The translations under genes were made by a program, and so were the position numbers. Below are positions 41,901-56,829 of a DNA stretch of 64,000 nucleotides, in pieces. The stretch spans positions 45,508 to 109,507 of the forward strand of contig ONEG01000005.1 in assembly GCA_900316845.1 (NCBI GenBank), given 5' to 3'. Numbering within the stretch: the first letter of the stretch is position 1; each line of letters begins with the position of its first letter. Under the pieces are notes generated by a model. It saw only the letters and a list, made by a program, of their open reading frames with translations. It was not told where the DNA came from and ran no database searches. Source of the DNA: an uncultured Bacteroidales bacterium (GTDB lineage: Bacteria; Bacteroidota; Bacteroidia; Bacteroidales; Paludibacteraceae).

Positions 41901-43203
41901 CGACCATAGAACCTTGATCCGGGAGATTAAAAGTTGCACCATCCCATTTCTGGAAAGTAGTAGGAACAGTACCTGAACCTGCACCGGCAGAGAAAGAAAC
42001 GTTATAAGCATCAACCCATTGAGCCTCTACTTCTACATCTTGATCTTCTGTATCGCTAATAGAAGCCGGATCCCAACCTGTGAAGTGAAAGTCAGCTACA
42101 TCTGCTAAAGCAGCAAAAGAAGCGATACCCGTTCCCTCATAATACGTCGTCGGATACGCACTTACGTCCGAACCCTTGAGGTTGGTATAACTAATGCTAT
42201 GAGTAGGAGTAGAAGGTACAGAAACAACGATATTTGCATCTTTTGTAGCTGCATTAAATGCAGAAGTTGCCGCTTGTGAAGCCGTTACAACAGCGGTACC
42301 TGCAGCAGAAGCGCTAAAAGAAGTTCCTACGATGCTGGCGTTCGTACCTCCGTCTGTTTTAACGGTATAGGTTACAGCGCCATCACTATTTGAAGCGAAC
42401 AAAGTACTCAAATCCAACGCCCCACCTACAGTATACGCACCATTATTAAATGTAATCGTCGGATCTGTTTTTGCAGCTGGATGCAACCATACTTTAACGC
42501 CCCACAATCTAAATGTCTGGGCACCATCAAAGTACGTTGTTCCTGATACATACGTATTTGTTCCGATTGTGCAATTTACTTTCTTAAACTGCTTTACTAG
42601 CCGAACCTTCTTTAAACCATCATTATGGGTATCAAACTTCATCCATACTGCATCTGCATAATTTGTGTTAGAAGAAGAGCAAGATTGCTGCACTATATAT
42701 ACAGGAGCAGTTGAAGGTTTTAGAGTCGTAAATGCATTTACATCATACCCTACCAAAACTGGCGAAACTGCTTTACTAGAACTATTCCTGCTTATCAAGA
42801 AAGCCACACTATCTATCGTAACTCCCGTAGTTGTTATGTCTAAACAGTTTGATAAAGACGATGCGGATGCATCCATTGCGCTAGAAATTCCTGCCGCATA
42901 ATAATGAGTACCATTTTGACTTACAGAACTTATCGAAGATGAAATCGTTATCCCTTCCGTCGTATAAGTTTTGTGGTAATTAGAAAGCGTACTGCTCGTG
43001 TATTCAAACGAAACCGTAGGATCCGCCGCCCAAACATTGCCAATGGCAAAGGTAAAGAGGAAGACGAGCGTCATTAAGACCTTCCATCGTTTCGATAGAG
43101 GGGTTTGCTTGTAGTGACGTTGGCTTTGACCGTCGGTTGACCGTCGGTTGACCGTCGTTCGACTGTCGTTCAACATCGCTGCTTTGAATGTTAAATTTCT
43201 CAT
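35932..43203 (-). CDS. Giant secreted surface protein 2 with Listeria-Bacteroides repeats
   Basis: A protein of 2423 residues from the ATG at 43203 (MRNLTFKAAML). The N-terminal extension, partly encoded by an 11-bp DNA repeat, precedes a signal-peptide core (VLMTLVFLFTFAIGNVWA). Listeria-Bacteroides (InlB B) repeats ending in GWxx...AQW or AHW lie near 340-480, 760-890 and 1360-1430. A parallel-beta-helix-like stretch is near 900-1200 (IELLQNCESTTAWTIAGKTV, VYHPNTGVLNISGGTLVS). Big_2-like Ig domains are near 1750-1840 and 1985-2060. The final 26 residues nearly match those of giant protein 1. It lies last in the toxin-antitoxin operon and shares its AT-rich leader. A surface adhesin role is inference. 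Confidence 0.85.
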   Translation of the reverse strand: MRNLTFKAAMLNDSRTTVNRRSTDGQSQRHYKQTPLSKRWKVLMTLVFLFTFAIGNVWAADPTVSFEYTSSTLSNYHKTYTTEGITISSSISSVSQNGTHYYAAGISSAMDASASSLSNCLDITTTGVTIDSVAFLISRNSSSKAVSPVLVGYDVNAFTTLKPSTAPVYIVQQSCSSSNTNYADAVWMKFDTHNDGLKKVRLVKQFKKVNCTIGTNTYVSGTTYFDGAQTFRLWGVKVWLHPAAKTDPTITFNNGAYTVGGALDLSTLFASNSDGAVTYTVKTDGGTNASIVGTSFSASAAGTAVVTASQAATSAFNAATKDANIVVSVPSTPTHSISYTNLKGSDVSAYPTTYYEGTGIASFAALADVADFHFTGWDPASISDTEDQDVEVEAQWVDAYNVSFSAGAGSGTVPTTFQKWDGATFNLPDQGSMVAPSGKAFDGWKANGTGDKLAAGAEYTMGAAAVQFVAQWKPVIKLVKDDGSLNTTDFSAIDASLVTEDVTVEGKNYSKTVKVGGAASGIPNVDAFKKVISYETTTDATHVKISLYDVYSSSTTHKAYVMIVKEGEVTPIVNETISITISTKRDCVKEYDLTGHSNLYICVEKQDIRVCQIEVNENGTALEKKEAPAVGYSINLNKGRLLAPVKQTNTAYEGLTYNLAEKYLPGSSADARIKNLNSEFISFVVPTGQTRQLQLTTSNTNNYTVSKTKGDDQNQFTPTANTAKSWNLTAGTWYINPQGSNVQITNIAFATAPAAHTISFDSDGGSDVASIPVFDGDKATAPADPTKEHCRFDGWYNGATPYDWTANVTGDLTLTAHWTQLYTISFAAGEGSGDAPATVADKAQGETFTVPANTYDAPVDKVFAGWNDGTNDYAPGDTYTVGTANVVLTAQWINANFVARIGSTYYSAFADAIAVVADGQTIELLQNCESTTAWTIAGKTVTLDMNGKNLTGPATGDVIDINADGKLILTDNAATDDPTINGSNEVTYAGGKLTGKWPINVNAGGEFVMNGGWIVAGEAAAWVGYTGKVTINNGVLEARDNAVVMAPGNNGQGGYTIDINGGILLGHITSAGYASACVYHPNTGVLNISGGTLVSTNGPAVVVRAGESHITGGTIISQGGGGKVGDASAAVPAVGVVYDFKANYPGADINAAITAGNITSVAAIYAGTTPTTAEEDAVAISGGTFNSPVAQALCAENYAPNSWTDGTGTHYGVKPLAVTFDIEAYVVGDNTVDLDDVKEQLTAKGYAYSNISGVDRGHTHNYIYDGIKWSNANDGYIQFETAAKKLVIVKTGRMQSDASAKMSVNGVESATVIESADESKETHKLYYWYNADAALYKLDIKSKTAGGTCVLKAITITDPYEVSFDVNGGDPIASQYFYGTAITLPTPTYGTYSFKGWYDAETGGNLIGAAGASYTPTGNIELHAQWETVSTVNTLSDLQVDGATIDGFDPATNIYYLVYEYGQQPVITSATATSSVAEVTINNTPVDEGTYKYVQVKVVPESGEEDQKFYQVRYTNKLKRGVEIIKATVSGGDQSTGFEATGYYGGTGYAKLADNKKMNTNNYVGVKLAAGKTFSTGDVLFVATVSPSTSGGSQIEIYAESAGTNLIWNTGEIDLTNGIALPAEFDGLDEFYIVRKASEGSQAWNGFVNYVSVERYMAPFIEEFKIGEAIGTIDKVNKTIAVEVPATADLEHLTPTIKAYANGGETLDKTGEQDFSAGAVNYTVSSAYAEDGDVTYAVTVTKAAAIKEVIISGTLSVLEGETTTLSAAVYDTNDELASIQAVVWTVKSGDESLAEVSATGVVTAKAVGTAHIIATSVADDTKSAQVEVTVSENPCRVWNAPATSWSDAIVTIGKFQIKRGDCPASSSVTPYSGASSVYGIKVDGNVKFIELTMSDGSQFESLTLGVTSGSNSSSPKYALVASSAVTFNTSSVLSVAEYAANAKDAAQALNDIDLPTGTRNVRIYRTYEGKGDGTSIYLYYANACKKELVPLTSISVADMSLAVGVAGTPVVTLNPTTADVASYVWNIESDETGDATIDPATGVLSSTAAGAVTVKVTATDAFSNVRESNVATINIVNKYVDVVPVSETTTWSWSGKATTDVIITGVDTVLANYFSGAEWQKIAGKAANDQYAYRSSSYDCYQGTYLYLNATVPGMLVINTRYASSGAKLSVNGHEIAPLTDQYTEYKVAVPAGNVKIEATGNQKMRIKTMKFDTDFSKYAVTNNRFNGYTRDVTEGRYGTICLPNGGIMVGAELYEVAYYDGTYEKIFLDEVLNGKMVAGRPYIFLTKEGVNQIAVYYTDEENAPEGDYHGLFGSYSKIHLAPNDHIYILKDNRYYFVDTDNVFCGANRAYFKMGVAGGISGSYVVPAPGRRRMSIGAGAPKLPTGIENTGFESEAPRKVLINGELYIIRGEKMYDAKGQLVK
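43116..43170. repeat. 11-bp tandem repeat in the 5' end of giant gene 2
   Basis: Degenerate units of TTGACCGTCGG run through 43127-43170. The block 43116-43137 is the exact inverted copy of 32442-32463. It encodes the hydrophilic part of the N-terminal extension (SRTTVNRRSTDGQSQRHY), just before the signal-peptide core. Confidence 0.85.
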
Positions 43204-43255
43204 AAGCATTAAATTTTTAAAGTTAAACAAAAAAATTGGTTTTTAATTATTTATT
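43204..43255 (-). repeat. AT-rich leader repeat, copy 1 (before giant gene 2)
   Basis: On the minus strand it reads AACCAATTTTTTTG, then TTTAACTTTAAAAATTTAAT, then GCTT directly before the ATG. The same 40-50 bases occur at 43769-43812, 44400-44443 and 44912-44956, each time ending 0-1 bases before a start codon. It is not a promoter by the TAnnTTTG rule; it may carry the translation-initiation signal or mark cassette joints. Confidence 0.8.
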
Positions 43256-43266
43256 TTGATTTTAAA

Positions 43267-43554
43267 TCATTTTGATTTCTTAAACAAATCGGAATGAGTA
43301 CCTGTTCGTACGAGAGCTACCAAACACACTGTTTCTTGCACATCATACACCAACAGCCAATTCGGTTCTATATGACATTCCCAAAATCCCTTATAGTTTC
43401 TCCCTTCTAACTTATGCGGAAGGTATTCTTCCGGAACTTGTCCGTCTTGATGAAGATACTCAAGAACTTGCTCTATATTCGAGAGATCATAGCCTCTCTT
43501 TTTGCAGAGTTTCAAATCCTTACGAAACTGGCCGGTTGGCTTCAAATCATACAT
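43267..43554 (-). CDS. YafQ-like mRNA interferase toxin (RelE superfamily)
   Basis: A 95-residue toxin with the YafQ pattern: YDLKPTGQFRKDLKLCKKRGYDLSNIEQVLEYL, PEEYLPHKLEGRNYKGFWECHIEPNWLLVYDV and LVALVRTGTHSDLF. The His in the CHIEPNWLLVY strand and the C-terminal THSDLF segment are the usual catalytic area. YafQ proteins cleave mRNA in the ribosome. It starts one base after its partner gene stops. Confidence 0.9.
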   Translation of the reverse strand: MYDLKPTGQFRKDLKLCKKRGYDLSNIEQVLEYLHQDGQVPEEYLPHKLEGRNYKGFWECHIEPNWLLVYDVQETVCLVALVRTGTHSDLFKKSK

Positions 43555-43555
43555 A

Positions 43556-43768
43556 TTAGTCCAGAATATCGTTCATCATTTCTTTTACGTCCGAATAGGT
43601 CTTCAGGTCTCCGTTCCGAGCTTCCTTCATAGCAGCAAGAGTTTCTTTAGTCGGCACATACTCATCCGAACGACTGATAATCTTAATGCCTTTCACTTGC
43701 TGGATCAGCTCGATTATCGGCTGTACTAACGCGTTCGACGGGTTATATTGTATTGTCATTGTCTGCAT
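43556..43768 (-). CDS. Antitoxin partner of the YafQ-like toxin
   Basis: A 70-residue protein (MQTMTIQYNPSNALVQPIIE...). An N-terminal part could form a DNA-binding dimer, and a toxin-wrapping acidic C-terminus follows (LKTYSDVKEMMNDILD, with VPTKETLAAMKEARNGD before it). The start is placed at the ATG at 43768, immediately after the repeated leader; two codons upstream (ATG CTT) belong to the leader itself. Identity as antitoxin rests on its place before the toxin and its size. Confidence 0.8.
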   Translation of the reverse strand: MQTMTIQYNPSNALVQPIIELIQQVKGIKIISRSDEYVPTKETLAAMKEARNGDLKTYSDVKEMMNDILD

Positions 43769-43812
43769 AAGCATTTAATTTTTAAAAGTTAAACAAAAAA
43801 TTGGTTTTTATA
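43769..43812 (-). repeat. AT-rich leader repeat, copy 2
   Basis: Same leader as at 43204-43255 (AACCAATTTTTTG, TTAACTTTTAAAAATTAAAT, GCTT, ATG), here before the antitoxin gene of the YafQ pair. Confidence 0.8.
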
Positions 43813-43833
43813 ATTTATTTTATCTGTTGATTG

Positions 43834-44151
43834 TTACTGCATTTCAATTTCAAGCACTACCATCTTTTGCGGTATTATATGATGAACATATGCCTTTTCT
43901 CCTTCCACAGAGAAGATTATTGCCATGTTCTTGTAATGAGTCCGCTTCACCTCCATTCCTATCTGACGAGACAACTCTTCATCTACCGCCAATGACCCTG
44001 CTGAGTTCTCCAACTTCTTAATTTCTTCCTCTAAGCCAAGCATATATCTCTTAGCCGTTAGAGGCGCATGGACTTCTTCTTTAATAAAGCGGGCCAACGA
44101 CTTCCGGTCTTGTTTGGCTTCTTCGGTAAGCTTCACCTCATACTTCCTCAT
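43834..44151 (-). CDS. RelE/ParE-like toxin
   Basis: A 105-residue protein of RelE/ParE shape: YEVKLTEEAKQDRKSLARFIKEEVHAPLTAKRYMLGLEEEIKKLENSAGS, then KRTHYKNMAIIFSVEGEKAYVHHIIPQKMV. The N-terminal helical hairpin and later strands fit the fold. Its start codon overlaps the upstream gene's stop (ATGA). The target (ribosome or gyrase) is not predictable. Confidence 0.8.
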   Translation of the reverse strand: MRKYEVKLTEEAKQDRKSLARFIKEEVHAPLTAKRYMLGLEEEIKKLENSAGSLAVDEELSRQIGMEVKRTHYKNMAIIFSVEGEKAYVHHIIPQKMVVLEIEMQ

Positions 44152-44399
44152 ACAGCCTCACGTATATCATTCATCCCGTACTCCTCGCCAAGCTCTTTTG
44201 CCAGACCGTCAAAATACTCCTCGACCGTGTACATCGGTTTGTTCTTGAAGTCCGGATCTATACTCAAGGGTCGTTGAAGCGGCTGAATCTTGATGCTCTC
44301 AATGTATGCGAGCACCTCATTCATCTTCTGCTCATCCTCTATCATCGGTCCCATGGCATTAAGGAAACGACTACTTGCTATTGCCTGCGCTGCACTCAT
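44148..44399 (-). CDS. Putative antitoxin partner of the RelE/ParE-like toxin
   Basis: An 83-residue protein from the ATG at 44399 (MSAAQAIASSRFLNAMGPMIEDEQ). The C-terminal half is acidic (YTVEEYFDGLAKELGEEYGMNDIREAV), as in antitoxins that wrap their toxin. It overlaps the toxin gene by ATGA. A start at 44426 would translate the repeated leader and is unlikely. Confidence 0.7.
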   Translation of the reverse strand: MSAAQAIASSRFLNAMGPMIEDEQKMNEVLAYIESIKIQPLQRPLSIDPDFKNKPMYTVEEYFDGLAKELGEEYGMNDIREAV

Positions 44400-44443
44400 A
44401 AGCATTAATTTTTTAAAGTCAAACAAAAAAATTGGTTTGTTAT
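44400..44443 (-). repeat. AT-rich leader repeat, copy 3
   Basis: Same leader as copies 1 and 2 (AACCAATTTTTTTG, TTTGACTTTAAAAAATTAAT, GCTT, ATG), one base changed in the TTTAACT block. Confidence 0.8.
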
Positions 44444-44465
44444 TTATTTTGAGTTATTTTTGGTG

Positions 44466-44777
44466 TCAATAATATAATTTTGAATGCACTGCATCATATA
44501 TAGCTACATACTGCTCTCCATCCTCATCAGTCTCCACACGGTAGGCGATATGGAAATCTTCTACGATTGTTTCTTTATACTCAGCTGCTATCCAACTTTT
44601 TTTAAGCCGTGCGTCGGCATAAATGAACGGATGTTTGCCCAAATCATACATAGCCCCGATCAACCTCTCCACTTTTGCCAGCACAGTCTCCTCGTCTAAT
44701 GTTGGATGCAATCGCATAGAGATTGCGTAAAATTCCAAAATGGCCTGATGCACTTGCTCCTCAATAATTACTTTCAT
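44466..44777 (-). CDS. RelE/ParE-superfamily-like protein, putative toxin
   Basis: A 103-residue protein: VIIEEQVHQAILEFYAISMRLHPTLDEETVLAKVERLIGAMYDLG, then SWIAAEYKETIVEDFHIAYRVETDEDGEQYVAIYDAVHSKLYY. The helical N-terminus followed by strands ending in a hydrophobic tail fits RelE/ParE toxins, but the match is looser than for its two neighbours. It overlaps the small upstream gene by ATGA, the same layout as the next pair. Confidence 0.65.
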   Translation of the reverse strand: MKVIIEEQVHQAILEFYAISMRLHPTLDEETVLAKVERLIGAMYDLGKHPFIYADARLKKSWIAAEYKETIVEDFHIAYRVETDEDGEQYVAIYDAVHSKLYY

Positions 44778-44911
44778 ATAGCTTCCTGATGGATACGAGG
44801 TTGAGCATAATAATCATGCACCATTTTTGTCAAGTCATCGTGCAACTGCTCGACTGTCACAAAATGCTCTGCTATCTCCGCCTTCGATATCGTTTGTTTC
44901 TTTGCACTCAT
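44774..44911 (-). CDS. Very small putative antitoxin
   Basis: A 45-residue protein: MSAKKQTISKAEIAEHFVTV, then EQLHDDLTKMVHDYYAQPRI, ending HQEAI. It is helical and charged, first in the toxin-antitoxin operon, and its stop overlaps the next start (ATGA). It shares the initial MSA and the preceding leader with the antitoxin at 44148-44399. The function is inferred from position only. Confidence 0.65.
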   Translation of the reverse strand: MSAKKQTISKAEIAEHFVTVEQLHDDLTKMVHDYYAQPRIHQEAI

Positions 44912-44956
44912 AAGCATTTAATTATTAAAGTTAAACAAAAAAATTGGTTTTTATTA
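44912..44956 (-). repeat. AT-rich leader repeat, copy 4 (operon front)
   Basis: Same leader (AACCAATTTTTTTG, TTTAACTTTAATAATTAAAT, GCTT, ATG). This copy is the only one with a promoter directly upstream, at 44972-45003. Confidence 0.8.
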
Positions 44957-44971
44957 TTTATTTTTGCGGCG

Positions 44972-45003
44972 CAAAGGTACGAAAAATATTTCATATACGC
45001 AAG
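44972..45003 (-). promoter_or_regulatory. Promoter for the toxin-antitoxin array and giant gene 2
   Basis: Minus strand CTTG (45003-45000), 20 bases, TACCTTTG (44979-44972). No other full promoter is visible down to giant gene 2, so the three pairs and the giant gene are probably one transcript. Confidence 0.7.
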
Positions 45004-45124
45004 CGCGAGGGTGCAAGGGCGCGAATAATTACACAAAAAAGGTTATTTTCGTCAATTTTTACACAAACAAGATGGAACTGAAGAGGAACATAAAGTCTTA
45101 CTAAACTCTTACTGAAAAGCAAAC

Positions 45125-45158
45125 AAAAAACACCCCGCCGGATGGGCAGGGTGTTTTT
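45125..45158 (-). terminator. Intrinsic terminator of the rpoBC operon
   Basis: On the minus strand ACACCCTGCC pairs with GGCGGGGTGT (one G-U) around an ATCC-containing loop and is followed by TTTTTTG. It lies 18 bases after the rpoC stop. Confidence 0.9.
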
Positions 45159-45175
45159 GAATAGGCTGAAGAGGA

Positions 45176-49459
<4,284 letters not shown>

Positions 49460-49474
49460 ATTAGTCCTCCAAAA

Positions 49475-53287
<3,813 letters not shown>

Positions 53288-53448
53288 TATTTTGGATGGT
53301 TAATAAATGATTAACAGAACTAAACTGTTGGTAATGAATAATTTAGACCTAAATTGTAGGGTAGATAATTTGTAGTATTTTAATCTTCACCCGTGTTGTA
53401 TTACCAAATTTTTCAGTTTTTTAAGCATTCTGTTCTATTGAGCAGAAA

Positions 53449-53507
53449 AGGTTTAGACCCACATTTGCATGCGGATCTAAACCTATTCCACTCGAAATAG
53501 AGTGGTT
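53449..53507 (-). terminator. Tandem hairpins between rplL and rpoB (attenuator)
   Basis: Going with transcription: CCACTC/GAGTGG (53507-53486 area, 6 bp), then AGGTTTAGATCC (53484-53473) pairing with GGGTCTAAACCT (53460-53449) over 12 bp with one G-U, followed by TTTT. The position, in the 235-base gap between rplL and rpoB, matches the partial terminators that set the ratio of ribosomal protein to polymerase mRNA in other bacteria. Confidence 0.75.
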
Positions 53508-53522
53508 GGTTGAGGGAGGTTA

Positions 53523-53903
53523 TTACTTGAGTTCTACCTCAGCGCCTACCTCTTCGAGAGCTTTCTTAAGAGCCTCAGCGGTAGCTTTGTCAACGCCCTC
53601 TTTTACGTTAGAAGGAGCAGCGTCAACGATGTCCTTAGCCTCTTTCAGGCCGAGACCGGTTTGCTCTTTTACAGCCTTTACAACCTGGAGCTTGTTAGCG
53701 CCAGCGGATTTCAGAACTACGTCGAAGGAGGTCTTCTCCTCTGCTGCCTCAGCAGCTGCAGCACCTGCAGCAGGAGCAGCAACAGCTACTGCAGCTGCAG
53801 CCGGCTCAATGCCATACTCCTCTTTGAGGATAGTAGCGAGTTCATTTACTTCCTTAACAGTAAGGTTAACTAATGTTTCAGCAATAACTTTAAGATCTGC
53901 CAT
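53523..53903 (-). CDS. rplL: Ribosomal protein bL12 (L7/L12)
   Basis: A 126-residue stalk protein. The N-terminal dimerisation helices ([34 protein letters not shown]) come first, then an Ala-rich hinge ([23 protein letters not shown]). The globular C-terminal domain follows ([45 protein letters not shown]). It recruits translation factors to the ribosome. Confidence 0.98.
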   Translation of the reverse strand: MADLKVIAETLVNLTVKEVNELATILKEEYGIEPAAAAVAVAAPAAGAAAAEAAEEKTSFDVVLKSAGANKLQVVKAVKEQTGLGLKEAKDIVDAAPSNVKEGVDKATAEALKKALEEVGAEVELK

Positions 53904-53988
53904 TGTCTTATAAATTTTAAATGTTTTTTGATTCAGTTAATTAATTTTTTCGGGATACCGATATTTCGATAAATCGATATTTCGATGA

Positions 53989-54519
53989 TTATTCTGCGCG
54001 CTCGCCGAGGGTCTGGAGTACACCATGGATGGTGTTCTGGCCGCTCTGGAGAGCAGAAACGACGTTCTTCGCAGGCGATTGCAGCAGAGCAACCAATTCT
54101 GCAATAAGTTCGTTCTTGGACTTGATAGCGCAGAGGAACTCGAGGTTCTGCTTGCCTACGTATACAGTCTCTTCTACGTACGCAGCTTTGAGTTCAGGCT
54201 TAGCCTCTCCGGTCTTGTCGCCCTTGGTAAACTCTTTGATGAGTTTAGCGGGAGCGTTACCGGTGTTGCTGAGCATGAGTGCGGTGTTGCCCTTGAGAGC
54301 GCCGAAGATCTCAGCCTCCACGCCTTTTTTCTCGAGCGCTTTCTGGAGGAGGGTATTCTTAGCTACCAAGAGTTTGATGTCCTGTTTGAAGCACGCGCGG
54401 CGCAGGTCGCTTGTTTTCGCAGCGTCCAGACCCTCGATATTCACGAGGTAGAAGTGCGAGTACTCAGCGAGTTGAGCACCAAGGGCTTCAATGACGCGAT
54501 TTTTATCTTCCTTTTTCAT
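53989..54519 (-). CDS. rplJ: Ribosomal protein uL10
   Basis: A 176-residue stalk base protein that binds 23S rRNA and bL12 dimers. Typical N-terminus MKKEDKNRVIEALGAQLAEYSHFYLVNIEGLDAAKTSDLRRACFKQDIKLLVAKNTLLQKALEK and C-terminal helix ending VVSALQSGQNTIHGVLQTL. The 85-base gap to rplL carries a period-7/8 TCGATA repeat. Confidence 0.97.
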   Translation of the reverse strand: MKKEDKNRVIEALGAQLAEYSHFYLVNIEGLDAAKTSDLRRACFKQDIKLLVAKNTLLQKALEKKGVEAEIFGALKGNTALMLSNTGNAPAKLIKEFTKGDKTGEAKPELKAAYVEETVYVGKQNLEFLCAIKSKNELIAELVALLQSPAKNVVSALQSGQNTIHGVLQTLGERAE

Positions 54520-54542
54520 ACTTGTCTGTGATTTTTAAGAGA

Positions 54543-55232
54543 TTAAAGCGATTTGGTATCGATCTTAATACCCTGACTCATCGTGCTGGAAAGATAAACG
54601 CTCTTGATGTACTCACCTTTGGATACAGCGGGTTTCAGGTGCTTGATCATCTCGATGAACGCAGCAGCGTTCTCAGCGATCTTGTCAGCCGTGAAGCTTA
54701 CTTTACCGATAGAGGTGTGTACAATACCGAACTTGTCAACCTTGAAGTCGATCTTACCGCCCTTAACCTCTTTGACAGCTTTCGCTACGTCCGTGGTAAC
54801 GGTACCGCTCTTGGGGTTCGGCATGAGTCCGCGAGGACCGAGCACGCGACCGAGAGCACCGATCTTACCCATGATCTGAGGCTGGGTGATGATGACATCA
54901 ATGTCTGTCCATCCACCTTTGATCTTTTCAATATACTCATCCAGACCTACGTAGTCAGCACCTGCCTCTTTGGCAGCTGCCTCCTGATCCGGAGTACAGA
55001 GTGCGAGAACGCGAACCACTTTACCGGTACCGTTCGGGAGAGCTACGACGCCGCGAACCATCTGGTTAGCCTTACGGGGGTCAACACCCAGGCGTACGTC
55101 GATATCTACGGAGGCATCGAACTTGGTAGTAGTGATCTCTTTTACGAGAGCAGCTGCCTCCTCGATGGTGTAGAGCTTGCCTGCTTCAATCTTCTCAGCA
55201 GCAAGTTTCTGTTTTTTTGTCAGTTTTGCCAT
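54543..55232 (-). CDS. rplA: Ribosomal protein uL1
   Basis: A 229-residue protein with the uL1 motifs [89 protein letters not shown] and [14 protein letters not shown]. It sits at the E-site stalk and in many bacteria represses its own operon. Confidence 0.98.
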   Translation of the reverse strand: MAKLTKKQKLAAEKIEAGKLYTIEEAAALVKEITTTKFDASVDIDVRLGVDPRKANQMVRGVVALPNGTGKVVRVLALCTPDQEAAAKEAGADYVGLDEYIEKIKGGWTDIDVIITQPQIMGKIGALGRVLGPRGLMPNPKSGTVTTDVAKAVKEVKGGKIDFKVDKFGIVHTSIGKVSFTADKIAENAAAFIEMIKHLKPAVSKGEYIKSVYLSSTMSQGIKIDTKSL

Positions 55233-55257
55233 AATTGTTGATAATGATTGAAGTTGA

Positions 55258-55680
55258 TTACTTAACGGCTATACCCATGCTGCGTGCGGTACCTTTGACC
55301 ATCTTGAGTGCAGACTCCACGGTGAAGCAGTTGAGATCCACCATCTTGTCTTGCGCGATCTGAAGAGCCTGGTCCTCGGTGATCGAAGCCACCTTGGTAC
55401 GGTTAGGCTGGTCAGAACCGCTCTTCACCTTAGCTGCCTCGAGGAGCTGGATAGCTACAGGAGGAGTCTTAACGACGAAGTCAAACGACTTGTCAGCATA
55501 AACGGTAATGATTACAGGCAGCACTTTGCCTGCCTTGTCTTGCGTTCTGGCATTGAACTGTTTGCAAAACTCCATGATGTTCACACCCTTAGAACCCAGA
55601 GCCGGGCCTACCGGAGGTGCAGGGTTGGCTGCGCCACCCTTGATTTGGAGTTTGATAAAACCAGCAATTTCTTTAGCCAT
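55258..55680 (-). CDS. rplK: Ribosomal protein uL11
   Basis: A 140-residue protein: [68 protein letters not shown] and the end [17 protein letters not shown]. It binds the GTPase centre of 23S rRNA. It lies 108 bases after nusG. Confidence 0.98.
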   Translation of the reverse strand: MAKEIAGFIKLQIKGGAANPAPPVGPALGSKGVNIMEFCKQFNARTQDKAGKVLPVIITVYADKSFDFVVKTPPVAIQLLEAAKVKSGSDQPNRTKVASITEDQALQIAQDKMVDLNCFTVESALKMVKGTARSMGIAVK

Positions 55681-55788
55681 AGTTTTACTTTTGTTAATAG
55701 TTTTTGGCCTGATAGCGGACTAACGTCCTCGGCCGGTTAATAAATTTTTAAACTACCGAGTAGTGACTAACGACCCGTAAGAGGTCTC

Positions 55789-56340
55789 CTACTCTTTTTC
55801 TACCTGATTGAAGCCGAGCTCCAGAGGAGTCTGGCGATCGAAGATAGTGACAACGACTTTGAGTTTGTGCTTGTCCTGACTCACCTCCTGAACCTGTCCC
55901 TTGAATCCGTTGAACGGACCATCCACAACCTTGACACTCTCTCCGACAAGGAAAGTGATCTCGCTTGCCGCTCTCGTCTCCGACTCCGAAGCGATGCCAA
56001 CCAACTTGTTGACCTCCTCCTGGGAAACGGGTTCGGGCTTCGCCGAGGTCTTGCCGCCGCTGAGGAAACCGAGCACGTTAGGGATGTTGCGCAACAAAGG
56101 GAAGCTCTCGTCGCACAAATAACACTCCACCAGAAGATATCCCGGCAGGAGATTGCGCTCCTTCTCCGTACGTTTACCGTTCTTGAGGGTAACGATCTTC
56201 TCACGTGGAATCAGGACTTGCGATACATACTCGCGGAAGAGGGACGAAGAGACAAGCGCATTATTGATGTACTCCTCTACCTTGTTCTCCTTGCCGCTGA
56301 TAGCACGCAACACGTACCATTGTTTCTTGTACTCTGCCAT
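55789..56340 (-). CDS. nusG: Transcription elongation/antitermination factor NusG
   Basis: A 183-residue protein from the ATG at 56340 (MAEYKKQWYVLRAISGKENKVEEYIN). It has the NGN domain and a C-terminal KOW motif (LVGESVKVVDGPFNGFKGQVQEVSQDKHKLKVVVTIFDRQTPLELGFNQVEKE). The frame is open to 56418, but the extra part overlaps the secE gene and is not conserved. It couples transcription to translation and Rho. Confidence 0.96.
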   Translation of the reverse strand: MAEYKKQWYVLRAISGKENKVEEYINNALVSSSLFREYVSQVLIPREKIVTLKNGKRTEKERNLLPGYLLVECYLCDESFPLLRNIPNVLGFLSGGKTSAKPEPVSQEEVNKLVGIASESETRAASEITFLVGESVKVVDGPFNGFKGQVQEVSQDKHKLKVVVTIFDRQTPLELGFNQVEKE

Positions 56341-56360
56341 AACAATTAATGAATTAATGA

Positions 56361-56549
56361 TTAGAGCAGACCGTAAACAAAGGTCATGATTGACTCGAAG
56401 CAGTAGTCCATAAGCCAAACGATCAGCGCCAGTATTATGGAAGCGATCAATACTATAACGGAACTTTGTGCCAACTCCTTGCGGGTAGGCCAGCTCGTCT
56501 TATGAACTAACTCGTTGTACGATTCTTTGCAATATTCTACAAACTTCAT
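56361..56549 (-). CDS. secE: Preprotein translocase subunit SecE
   Basis: A 62-residue single-helix subunit of the SecYEG channel: an amphipathic FVEYCKESYNELVHKTSWPTRKELAQSS followed by the membrane helix VIVLIASIILALIVWLMDYCFESIM. The W-P-T-R-x-E motif is diagnostic. nusG follows after 20 bases. Confidence 0.96.
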   Translation of the reverse strand: MKFVEYCKESYNELVHKTSWPTRKELAQSSVIVLIASIILALIVWLMDYCFESIMTFVYGLL

Positions 56550-56677
56550 ATATATAGTAGATTTTCTTATTTGTTACTATACCTTATTCCGCGCCAACAA
56601 TCCGGCTCTAGCACCAGCTAAAGTCGAATCGGAAGCTATGTCTTTATGTTGGGCTTGGCGTAACATTCCAAGCTTTG

Positions 56678-56748
56678 CACGGAAGGCAGGAATCGAACCC
56701 ACATTGACGGTTTTGGAGACCGCTCTCCTACCATTGGAGGACTTCCGT
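56678..56748 (-). tRNA. tRNA-Trp (CCA)
   Basis: A 71-base cloverleaf with acceptor ACGGAAG/CTTCCGT, anticodon loop CTCCAAA (anticodon CCA) and T arm GGTTCGATTCC; discriminator G, no encoded CCA. It lies between tuf and secE, the usual place in this phylum. Confidence 0.95.
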
Positions 56749-56829
56749 AAAATTGCTCGGGGCTCGACACCCCGAGCGTTTTCCCCAGGACTACCCGGGT
56801 CAACCCAGGTTTACCTAGCGATCGACGAA

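Noticed and set aside
32420-43170. Invertible promoter or shufflon switching the two giant genes
   Set aside because: Both genes are on the minus strand and the repeats are opposite to each other. Inversion would join a gene body to antisense sequence rather than swap N-termini. Inversion as such is still worth testing.
43204-45003. CRISPR array or integron cassette array
   Set aside because: The repeats are separated by whole genes, lie exactly at start codons, and have no attC-like palindrome or spacers of regular length; no integrase or cas gene is near.
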